Below, in pieces: positions 9,322-14,418 of a stretch of 14,418 nucleotides of DNA. The stretch's first letter is position 1. Every line of letters starts with the position of its first letter. The notes under the pieces were generated by a model. The model was not told the DNA's origin, ran no database searches, and was given only the letters and a program-made list of their open reading frames with translations. Origin of the DNA: Treponema sp. (GTDB lineage Bacteria > Spirochaetota > Spirochaetia > Treponematales > Treponemataceae); NCBI GenBank assembly GCA_024691105.1, contig JAILNY010000010.1:1-14418 (forward strand), read 5' to 3'. The translations under genes were made by a program, and so were the position numbers.

Positions 9322-10092
9322 ATGGAAAAAACAATTTTGATTGCCGGCAAGGATTTACCTGACGGTCTTGATTTTGCAGATGGTGCTCTTATGTCAGGGC
9401 GTAATGTTGTTGTCGCAGCTGGCGATGAATCTAACGTAAAACAGACAGCTGAAGGTGGAATCGTTCCTGCCCTGTGGAATAAAATGTCGCCTGTTTCGGC
9501 TCGTTCACTGGTCCTTGAATGTGAAAATACTTTTAGACAGATTGATGAAGCCGTACTTGTTTTTGATGAAGCTTTTTACGCTCAAAAATTTGATGGAATG
9601 AATCAGGAAAACTGCTCTGCCGGTTGTGATGAAATGATAACCGGCTATCAGTATCTTACACAAGAAATAGTGGACCGCTTTGAAAAACGTTTTTCTTACG
9701 GATATTCTGATGCGCAGGAATTTAAGCCTGCAAAGCTTGTGTTTATATTAAAATTTTCTCCGTCAGAAGCAGATATCTTAAAGAATAATTCTTTGCGGAA
9801 TACAGTTCCATGTGCAGCAGGTCCTTTTGTTGCGGCCGCCGCCGGCGCTTTTGCTGCGTTCGCAGAAAACATTGCGTCAATGTTTGCCGGCCGTGACTAT
9901 ATGACTGTGGTCCTTGTTAAAGGAGATGTCTCAATGGAGCTTTGCAAAAATGACCGTACCTTTGCCTCATGGCTTTGCAGTTACATGGACGAAGTTGACA
10001 GCCTTAAACATAAGCTTAATGCAAAGCAGTGTGCAACCTGGGTAAAGGCCGGCTCAAAAGCGCCCGGCGGCGGCCTGGGCCTCTTTAGATAG
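9322..10092 (+). CDS. Unrecognised 256-aa protein
   Basis: I do not recognise the family. The N-terminus, MEKTILIAGKDLPDG, then SGRNVVVAAGD, is a beta-alpha-beta-like opening that loosely recalls a degenerate Rossmann/SDR fold, but no GxxxGxG or YxxxK catalytic signature is visible. A strongly Ala-rich segment (CAAGPFVAAAAGAFAAFAEN, about residues 170-189) may be a buried helix. The protein ends with a Gly-rich tail (KAPGGGLGLFR). There is no signal peptide. Coding potential is supported by a long frame, Treponema-like codon use and a good promoter. No Shine-Dalgarno precedes the ATG. It is divergent from the symporter and may share its regulation. Confidence 0.7.
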   Translation: MEKTILIAGKDLPDGLDFADGALMSGRNVVVAAGDESNVKQTAEGGIVPALWNKMSPVSARSLVLECENTFRQIDEAVLVFDEAFYAQKFDGMNQENCSAGCDEMITGYQYLTQEIVDRFEKRFSYGYSDAQEFKPAKLVFILKFSPSEADILKNNSLRNTVPCAAGPFVAAAAGAFAAFAENIASMFAGRDYMTVVLVKGDVSMELCKNDRTFASWLCSYMDEVDSLKHKLNAKQCATWVKAGSKAPGGGLGLFR

Positions 10093-10104
10093 AAAGAGAA
10101 TTAC

Positions 10105-10125
10105 AGAAGTTCTAAGACTTCTTTT
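10105..10125 (+). terminator. Weak terminator-like hairpin
   Basis: AGAAGT (10105-10110) pairs with ACTTCT (10117-10122), followed by TTT. The stem is short and AT-rich, so termination would be inefficient, and partial read-through into the MgtC-type gene is possible. Confidence 0.25.
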
Positions 10126-10155
10126 ACGGCTTGTATATCAGGAGGGAGTTCTAAT

Positions 10156-10860
10156 TTGCATCAGTTCATAGATATTTTAATTAATTCAGATTCAGCAAGA
10201 CTTCTGGAGGCACTGTCGCGGATTGCAGTTAGTCTTGTGTTCGGTGTGTTTATCGGGTATGAGCGAAAAAATCGGCAGCAGATTGTCGGAATCAGAACTC
10301 TTCTTTTGATTTGTGTTTCTTCAACTCTGCTTGGGATTTTGTCTGAATATGCGGCGCTTTCGACTCCGGGTGCAAAGGGCGACCCTGGTCGAATTGCGGC
10401 GGCTGTTATAACGGGTATTGGTTTTGTCGGTGGTGGTGCGATTATGCATCGCGGGTTTACGGTTAAAGGAATTACGACTGCGGCGATTATCTGGATGACT
10501 GCGGCAATCGGGCTTTCGCTTGGATTTGGGCTTTATCTTCCGGCGCTGTTTGCGTTTGCGATTACGATGATTGCGCTCCCGATTTTTCAGAAAATTGAAT
10601 GGAAAATGTTTCCGGCAGAAAAAGTTCGACTCCTTTCGCTTGTCTACGCAGATGACGACATTGATATAGAAGAAATTCGCGATATTATTCATTCACACAA
10701 AATTCTGATTAACGACGAAAACTTAAGTTCAAATCTTAAAAAAGAAATCCTTACGGTGGAATTTTCAATTCACTCGCCGCGCAACGTTGATATGATTCTT
10801 TTAAAGAATCAACTTGCAAAAACCGGCAAATTGATTAAGTTTACCTTTGCGGATAATTAA
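10156..10860 (+). CDS. MgtC/SapB family membrane protein
   Basis: A 234-aa protein of the MgtC/SapB family. The N-terminal membrane domain (about residues 15-150) holds four to five helices and the family blocks GIRTLLLI (from Gly45) and GIGFVGGGAIMHRG (from Gly87). A soluble C-terminal domain of about 75 residues (LVYADDDIDIEEIRDIIHSH) resembles the ACT-like regulatory domain seen in many members. MgtC proteins are tied to survival in low Mg2+ and to modulating F-type ATPase in Salmonella; the role here is unknown. The start is TTG at 10156, chosen because AGGAGG (10140-10145) is the best Shine-Dalgarno in the region and lies about 10 nt upstream. No upstream ATG is better placed. Confidence 0.88.
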   Translation: MHQFIDILINSDSARLLEALSRIAVSLVFGVFIGYERKNRQQIVGIRTLLLICVSSTLLGILSEYAALSTPGAKGDPGRIAAAVITGIGFVGGGAIMHRGFTVKGITTAAIIWMTAAIGLSLGFGLYLPALFAFAITMIALPIFQKIEWKMFPAEKVRLLSLVYADDDIDIEEIRDIIHSHKILINDENLSSNLKKEILTVEFSIHSPRNVDMILLKNQLAKTGKLIKFTFADN

Positions 10861-10863
10861 TGC

Positions 10864-10880
10864 ATTTTGTTGAACAAAAT
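10864..10880. promoter_or_regulatory. Operator-like palindrome before the methyltransferase-tetR operon
   Basis: ATTTTGTT-G-AACAAAAT is a perfect 8-bp palindrome around one base, too tight for an RNA hairpin and so more likely a protein-binding site. It contains the only -35-like hexamer (TTGAAC, 10870-10875). A weak -10 (TAATTT, 10893-10898) follows at 17 nt. The TetR-type regulator encoded two genes on is the obvious candidate ligand, by inference. Confidence 0.35.
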
Positions 10881-10904
10881 CACAAAAAATGTTAATTTAA
10901 CGTG

Positions 10905-12143
10905 ATGAATACACTTGTAGCGCTCTGTGCGGTAGGGGCCGAAAAAATCCTTGGAAATGAAATTAAGCATCTCGGTTATAAGCTTGAAGGCAATGCGCCT
11001 GGTCGCGTTGTTTTTTTTGGCGATGATGATGCATTGTATCGGGCAAATTTATGTCTTCGAACTTCTGACCGCGTTTATCTTTTGATGGCACGCTATAAGG
11101 CAGAAGATTTTGATGCGCTTTTTGACGGCGTGTATTCAGTCAACTGGCAGGACTATTACAAAAAAGATGTCCACGTTGTAGTTGATAAAGTCCGTACTTA
11201 CAAAAGCAAGTTGAACTCAGAGCACAGCATTCAGGCTATGACTCAAAAGGCAATCTATAAAAAGCTTGGCGACAAGTGGCATATTTCAACTTTGCCAGAA
11301 TCTGGAGCTCAAAGCGATGTGCGTGTTTACATTGATAATAACGAAGTTTTAGTTCTTTTGGATTTGTCAGGTCTTCCTTTGCACAAGCGTGGATACAGAA
11401 CTGACGGTGGAATTGCGCCTCTTAGAGAGACAACGGCTGCGGCAATGCTTCAGATGATGATGTGGAGACGAAAGACTCCGCTCCATGATCCATTCTGCGG
11501 TTCTGGAACAATTGCGATTGAAGCTGCTCTTTATGCCCACAACATTGCTCCGGGGTTTGGCCGCCGTTTTGCGCTTGAAAATCTTTCTATATATAACAAA
11601 GAGCGCGCAGCAAAAATCCGTCGTGCAGAAGCAGAACTTATACGCACTGATGTAGAATGCCGCATTACAGGAAGTGACATTGACAGCGCCACAGTAGAGC
11701 GCGCAAAACGCAATGCAGAATATGCCTGTGTTGCTGCCGGCCGCGCCTTACAGGAACTTGGAAGCGATGCAAAAATTGAGCGCCCTGATTTTGTTCAGGC
11801 TGACTTTGCAGAACTTGAAGCTCCTTATGAAAGCGGACTTTTGTTATGCAACCCTCCTTACGGTGAGCGAATCGGTGACGAAGCAGAAGCTGAAAAGCTT
11901 TACAAAAAAATGGGATGTCTGTTTAAGAATTTTCCGGGCTGGGAACTTGGCGTAATTACTTCTCACTTAAAGTTTCAGGAAAGCATTGGAAAGCATGCAT
12001 CGCTTTTAAAAGATTTAAAAGCCGGTAATCTTGAAACAAAGTTCTATATGTATTCAGACAACCTTGGTTCAAAACATCAGAACGCACATAAAGATGACGG
12101 CAAATCATATAAAAATCGTGGAGATAAAAAGAGGGAGTCCTGA
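10905..12143 (+). CDS. THUMP-domain class I SAM-dependent RNA (guanine-N2) methyltransferase
   Basis: A 412-aa protein of the RlmL N-terminal-half/YpsC group, expected to methylate guanine N2 in 23S rRNA or a related RNA in the cytoplasm. The N-terminal ferredoxin-like plus THUMP region (about 1-160) binds RNA; the HKRGYRTDGGIAPLRETTAA linker is typical of the family. The SAM-binding loop is DPFCGSGT (195-202) and the catalytic NPPY is at 316-319 (NPPYGERIG). A basic, Lys/Asn-rich tail ends the protein. It lacks the second methyltransferase (RlmK) domain of E. coli RlmL. GTG at 10902 directly precedes ATG 10905; I prefer ATG. No Shine-Dalgarno is visible. The stop overlaps the tetR start (TGATG). 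Confidence 0.88.
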   Translation: MNTLVALCAVGAEKILGNEIKHLGYKLEGNAPGRVVFFGDDDALYRANLCLRTSDRVYLLMARYKAEDFDALFDGVYSVNWQDYYKKDVHVVVDKVRTYKSKLNSEHSIQAMTQKAIYKKLGDKWHISTLPESGAQSDVRVYIDNNEVLVLLDLSGLPLHKRGYRTDGGIAPLRETTAAAMLQMMMWRRKTPLHDPFCGSGTIAIEAALYAHNIAPGFGRRFALENLSIYNKERAAKIRRAEAELIRTDVECRITGSDIDSATVERAKRNAEYACVAAGRALQELGSDAKIERPDFVQADFAELEAPYESGLLLCNPPYGERIGDEAEAEKLYKKMGCLFKNFPGWELGVITSHLKFQESIGKHASLLKDLKAGNLETKFYMYSDNLGSKHQNAHKDDGKSYKNRGDKKRES

Positions 12144-12736
12144 TGGCTATTGTTGTTGAACATGACAAAAGAAAACACGAGATTCTTGAAAAGGCATTAG
12201 AGGTTTTTATTGAAGAAGGCTACGAAGATGTTACTTTTCAAAAAATTGCAGACCGCTGCGGAATAACCCGAACAACTCTTTACATTTATTTTAAAAACAA
12301 ACGCGAGATTTTTTTGTGGAGTATCAAGCAGCTTACTTCGGGAATTGAAGTAGAGCTTTTGTCTCTTCTTGAAGATAAAAATCTTTCGGCAGAAAAATGT
12401 CTTCGCTCAATGCTTTCAATTATCGTAGATGCATGCGAAGAAAATAAAGCCCTGTTTAATGTGCTTCTTTCTTATCTTTTGACATTGCAGAAAACGGGCG
12501 GAGACCCTGGACAGCGTGTAAGACGACGTCTTGTGCGCCTTCAGCATTTATTGAGCACTGTAATAATTCGCGGCATAAAAGCCGGTGAGTTTAAAAAGGT
12601 GAATGTAAAGGCTGCAAACGAAATGATTTACGGCCTTATTCAGTCGGCAATATTCAGACTGTCGGTTTTAGATGAAAAAACAATCGAAGATATTCGTGAC
12701 ACGCTTAACATGGCGGTTGACGGATTATTGGCTTAG
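12143..12736 (+). CDS. TetR/AcrR family transcriptional regulator
   Basis: A 197-aa TetR-type repressor. The N-terminal helix-turn-helix spans about residues 12-57: KHEILEKALEVFIEEGYEDV, then TFQKIADRCG and ITRTTLYIYF as recognition helix, then KNKREIF. The remaining all-helical part is the ligand/dimer domain, whose ligand cannot be predicted. The start is secure: ATG overlaps the methyltransferase stop by one base, and GAGGGAG (12131-12137) lies just upstream, so translation is likely coupled. Pairing a regulator with an rRNA methyltransferase is unusual. It may regulate its own operon through the palindrome at 10864-10880, which is inference. Confidence 0.9.
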   Translation: MAIVVEHDKRKHEILEKALEVFIEEGYEDVTFQKIADRCGITRTTLYIYFKNKREIFLWSIKQLTSGIEVELLSLLEDKNLSAEKCLRSMLSIIVDACEENKALFNVLLSYLLTLQKTGGDPGQRVRRRLVRLQHLLSTVIIRGIKAGEFKKVNVKAANEMIYGLIQSAIFRLSVLDEKTIEDIRDTLNMAVDGLLA

Positions 12737-12757
12737 ATTGAATTTTATAAGACAAAA

Positions 12758-12801
12758 ATTACCGGCGCAGTTTTTGAATGCGCTGTAATACATATTTTTT
12801 T
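12758..12801 (+). terminator. Hairpin plus T-run between tetR and the YchJ-type gene
   Basis: ATTAC and GCGCA (12758-12769, with a two-base bulge) pair with TGCGC and GTAAT (12779-12789). ACATA and a run of seven T (12795-12801) follow. It could terminate the tetR transcript. Because the T-run touches the Shine-Dalgarno of the next gene, it could also act as a leader attenuator. A TATAAG box (12746-12751) lies just before it but has no good -35. Confidence 0.45.
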
Positions 12802-12813
12802 AAGGAAAAGAAA

Positions 12814-13314
12814 ATGAGCGAAACAAAAGATTTATGTCCATGCGGTTCAGGAAAAAAGTACAGCGAATGCTGCGAGCCTATCATCAAAGGAACAACTAAG
12901 GCTCCTACTGCAGAAAGCCTGATGCGCGCACGCTACTCTGCTTATGAAAAACAGGAAATAGATTTTATCATTAATTCCTGCGAACATTCTGACGAGATTG
13001 CAGAAATTGACCGCAAGGCTACAGAAGACTGGAGCAAGACATCGACATGGCACGGTCTTAAAATTCTTCGTACAGAAAAAGGAACAGAATCTGACGATGA
13101 AGGTATCGTAGAGTTTGAAGCTACATACACAAGAAAGCAGATTCGTGATGTTCACCACGAAACAGGATACTTTAAAAAGATTAACGGTGAATGGCTTTAT
13201 TCAGTAGGACAGCTTAAGACAACTACTGTAGTTCGCGAAGGTGCTAAAGTTGGTCGTAACGATCCTTGCCCTTGCGGTTCTGGTAAAAAATACAAGAAGT
13301 GCTGCGGAAGATAA
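12814..13314 (+). CDS. YchJ family SEC-C metal-binding protein
   Basis: A 166-aa YchJ/UPF0225-type protein. Zinc-binding SEC-C motifs sit at both ends: CPCGSGKKYSECC (Cys8, 10, 19, 20) and CPCGSGKKYKKCC (Cys152, 154, 163, 164). Between them is the NTF2-like middle domain of the family (SLMRARYSAYEKQEIDFII; STWHGLKILRTEKG; GIVEFEATYTRK). The precise biochemical role of the family is not established. ATG 12778 is in frame but lies inside the preceding hairpin, whereas AAGGA (12802-12806) sits 7 nt before ATG 12814, which I chose. Length is close to the E. coli homologue. Confidence 0.9.
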   Translation: MSETKDLCPCGSGKKYSECCEPIIKGTTKAPTAESLMRARYSAYEKQEIDFIINSCEHSDEIAEIDRKATEDWSKTSTWHGLKILRTEKGTESDDEGIVEFEATYTRKQIRDVHHETGYFKKINGEWLYSVGQLKTTTVVREGAKVGRNDPCPCGSGKKYKKCCGR

Positions 13315-13396
13315 TTTTCTTTGCACAAACCGCGTGACCATGCAACGAAATCGCGCGGCTTGAATAATTCCGCGACCCTATATCGAGTGTAATAAA

Positions 13397-14182
13397 ATGG
13401 CAGAACGAATTTTAACCGGCTTTCATGCTGTAGAAGAAAGAGTAAGAACCGCCTCTGTACAGAAGGAACTTGTTTCTTCTCTCCACATCTTTTACAGTAA
13501 GCCGGGTCCACGTATTAAAAAAATTCTTGAACAGGCAAAAAAAGCCGGCATTGCAATGTCACAGGTTGACGATAAAACCCTTGATGACATGACAAAAAAT
13601 CTTGGCAATGCTGAACGTGATCACCGCGGAATTGTAATTCAGGTAACTGGAGAATCTGCGGGCGCTGCCAATGTTCTTGACTTTGACAACTGGCTTTGCG
13701 ACGTTGGTTCAAAAGCCGCCGGCCGCTGCACAGTTGTCGTACTTGATTCTGTTACAGACCCTCATAATGTCGGTGCAATTATCCGAAGCGCCGATCAGTT
13801 TGGTGCATCTCTTGTCATTATGCCAGAGCGGCACAGTGCGAACAAGGTAAATGACAACGATGTAATTGCCCGCTCAAGTGCCGGTGCTTCTGCGTGGGTT
13901 CCTGTAAGTATTGTGACAAATCTTGTCCGCACTGTCGAAAAACTCAAGGAAAACGGCTTTTGGGTTTACGGGGCGGACGCCGGCGGCGTGTCGGTCGAGA
14001 AGGGATCTTTTTCTGCAAAGTCTGTTCTCGTAATGGGCAGTGAGGGCACAGGTATTTCGCGCCTCTTAAAAGAGCAGTGCGACTCAATCGTTTCGATTCC
14101 AACCTGCGGAAAAATCGACAGCCTTAATGTCTCTGTTGCAACCGGTGTTTTATTGTACGAAATTTATAGACAGGGGATGTAG
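13397..14182 (+). CDS. rlmB: 23S rRNA (guanosine-2'-O)-methyltransferase RlmB (SpoU/TrmH family)
   Basis: A 261-aa SPOUT enzyme that methylates a guanosine 2'-O in the peptidyl-transferase region of 23S rRNA (G2251 in E. coli). The N-terminal substrate-binding domain (about 1-85, ILTGFHAVEERV) is typical of RlmB rather than TrmL or TrmH. The knotted domain carries motif 1, DPHNVGAIIRSADQFGA (121-137, with Arg130), motif 2, MGSEGTGIS (213-221), and motif 3, SLNVSVATGVLLYE (from Ser242), which together form the SAM site. No good Shine-Dalgarno precedes ATG 13397, and the 82-nt spacer shows no convincing promoter; a CCGCG/CGCGG pairing there is too loose to call. Another SpoU rRNA/tRNA methylase is the alternative. 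Confidence 0.9.
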   Translation: MAERILTGFHAVEERVRTASVQKELVSSLHIFYSKPGPRIKKILEQAKKAGIAMSQVDDKTLDDMTKNLGNAERDHRGIVIQVTGESAGAANVLDFDNWLCDVGSKAAGRCTVVVLDSVTDPHNVGAIIRSADQFGASLVIMPERHSANKVNDNDVIARSSAGASAWVPVSIVTNLVRTVEKLKENGFWVYGADAGGVSVEKGSFSAKSVLVMGSEGTGISRLLKEQCDSIVSIPTCGKIDSLNVSVATGVLLYEIYRQGM

Positions 14183-14212
14183 GTAGCCCATAATTATTGA
14201 AAATTTATGAAT

Positions 14213-14323
14213 TTAAGCATTACACCACGACTTTAAGGTTAAAACCTTGACAAACTTATACGTATAGCCTAAATTTAAAAGTGTCGTATTTTTGCAAGGA
14301 GTAAAAAATGCCAAGGAATTCAT
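14213..14323 (-). CDS. Mirror small ORF (36 aa) on the opposite strand
   Basis: Reading leftward, ATG 14323-14321 opens a frame through the centre that enters the left arm in the same phase as the plus-strand ORF and stops at TAA (14215-14213). It starts MNSLAFFTPCKN and then has the same last 24 residues. It also has no acidic residue. No Shine-Dalgarno precedes it, so translation is doubtful; the transcript may matter more as antisense RNA. Confidence 0.2.
   Translation of the reverse strand: MNSLAFFTPCKNTTLLNLGYTYKFVKVLTLKSWCNA
14247..14275 (+). promoter_or_regulatory. Putative promoter in the left arm, reading into the centre
   Basis: A perfect TTGACA (14247-14252) is followed after 17 nt by TAAATT (14270-14275, four of six). 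The predicted start near 14282 lies at the inner edge of the arm. Such a transcript would escape pairing with the left arm and would carry the AAGGAG and ATG of the small plus-strand ORF. Confidence 0.4.
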
Positions 14324-14415
14324 TACGAAGTCAGATAAAAACGACACTTTTAAATTTAGGCTATACGTATAAGTTTGTCAAGGTTTTAACCTTAAAGTCG
14401 TGGTGTAATGCTTAA
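14308..14415 (+). CDS. Small ORF (35 aa), cationic, starting in the repeat centre
   Basis: ATG 14308 is preceded by AAGGAG (14297-14302 region) at about 6 nt, one of the best Shine-Dalgarno sites in the window. The frame ends at TAA 14413-14415. The peptide starts MPRNSLRSQIK and runs into the right arm, ending LTLKSWCNA. It has six Lys/Arg and no Asp or Glu. Its last 24 residues come wholly from the arm. I know no family for it. A small toxin-like or membrane-active peptide is possible but unproven, and it may be non-coding. Confidence 0.35.
   Translation: MPRNSLRSQIKTTLLNLGYTYKFVKVLTLKSWCNA
14353..14381 (-). promoter_or_regulatory. Putative promoter in the right arm, reading into the centre
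   Basis: By the symmetry of the repeat, the right arm carries the same TTGACA-17-TAAATT on the minus strand, with a start predicted near 14346. Its RNA would cover the Shine-Dalgarno and ATG of the plus-strand small ORF in antisense. Confidence 0.35.
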
Positions 14416-14418
14416 ATT

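Larger units (their letters stand above)
14210..14418. repeat. Perfect 78-bp inverted repeat with 53-bp centre
   Basis: Bases 14210-14287 are the exact reverse complement of 14341-14418, with no mismatch in 78 bp. The centre is 14288-14340. Each arm contains smaller palindromes (AAGGTT-AA-AACCTT at 14235-14248, TATACGTATA at 14257-14266, TAAATTTA at 14270-14277, and mirrored copies). It starts 28 nt after the rlmB stop. The window ends exactly where the right arm ends, so the arm may continue and no target-site duplication can be checked. Perfect identity implies recent origin, ongoing conversion between arms, or an assembly fold-back. Confidence 0.9.

Noticed and set aside
9267..9350. Extended N-terminus of the symporter from ATG 9350
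   Set aside because: The extra 28 residues would cross both promoters and overlap the divergent gene's start, and are not needed for the first membrane helix.
13315..13396. Terminator or promoter between the YchJ-type gene and rlmB
   Set aside because: The CCGCG/CGCGG pairing has a large loop and no T-run, and the TATATC and TGTAAT boxes have no -35 at a suitable distance.
14197..14225. TTGAAA at 14197 as the promoter of the small ORF
   Set aside because: There is no acceptable -10 at 16-18 nt (TTACAC at best); the TTGACA at 14247 is much better.
14210..14418. Hairpin telomere of a linear replicon, as in Borrelia
   Set aside because: Hairpin telomeres show as a fold-back without a 53-bp unique centre, and linear chromosomes are not known in Treponema.
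14210..14418. Retron or diversity-generating retroelement
   Set aside because: No reverse transcriptase, template/variable repeat pair or accessory gene is visible in the window.

Overview
The window looks like a piece of a spirochaete chromosome, most likely a host-associated Treponema. This is inferred from moderate GC with AT-rich spacers, from the type of S1-domain protein, and from the mix of glycogen, lipase-like and transporter genes. No rRNA, tRNA or CRISPR array was seen. Both edges look like breakpoints: the left edge carries a cut ORF and a decayed transposase, and the right edge stops exactly at the end of a long perfect inverted repeat. The window may therefore be a whole assembly contig.

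Layout. 1-596: partial unknown ORF, IS-type transposase remnant, and a strong terminator serving the leftward S1 gene. 597-1685 (minus): four-domain S1 RNA-binding protein. 1692-1881: divergent promoter region. 1882-7961 (plus): glycogen debranching enzyme (glgX) and glycogen phosphorylase (glgP) as a pair, then a class-3-type lipase and an overlapping amino-acid-type substrate-binding lipoprotein. A convergent terminator (7974-8005) separates these from a minus-strand glutamate/dicarboxylate-type symporter (8049-9266). 9267-9321: compact divergent promoter region with a centred 8-bp inverted repeat. From 9322 on the plus strand: an unrecognised 256-aa protein, an MgtC/SapB-type membrane protein, a THUMP-domain RNA methyltransferase translationally coupled to a TetR-type regulator, a YchJ-type SEC-C protein, and the 23S rRNA 2'-O-methyltransferase RlmB.

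How the genes work together. glgX and glgP form a glycogen-breakdown unit: the phosphorylase shortens outer chains and the debranching enzyme removes the branch stubs. S1, the THUMP methyltransferase and RlmB all act on translation or rRNA. The lipoprotein and the symporter are two solute-uptake components meeting tail to tail. MgtC and the TetR regulator are accessory or stress-type functions.

Most unusual parts. (1) The 209-bp element at 14210-14418 has two perfect 78-bp arms around a 53-bp centre. Each arm carries a promoter-like sequence pointing inward (exact TTGACA), and each strand has a small ORF that starts in the centre and ends in the same 24 acid-free residues. It could be a mirror-image small-protein/antisense-RNA locus, a miniature mobile element or an invertible switch, but an assembly fold-back must be excluded. 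(2) In the divergent promoter at 9267-9321, both -10 boxes end only 6-7 nt before the start codons, so both mRNAs are predicted to be leaderless or nearly so, with an operator-like inverted repeat midway between.
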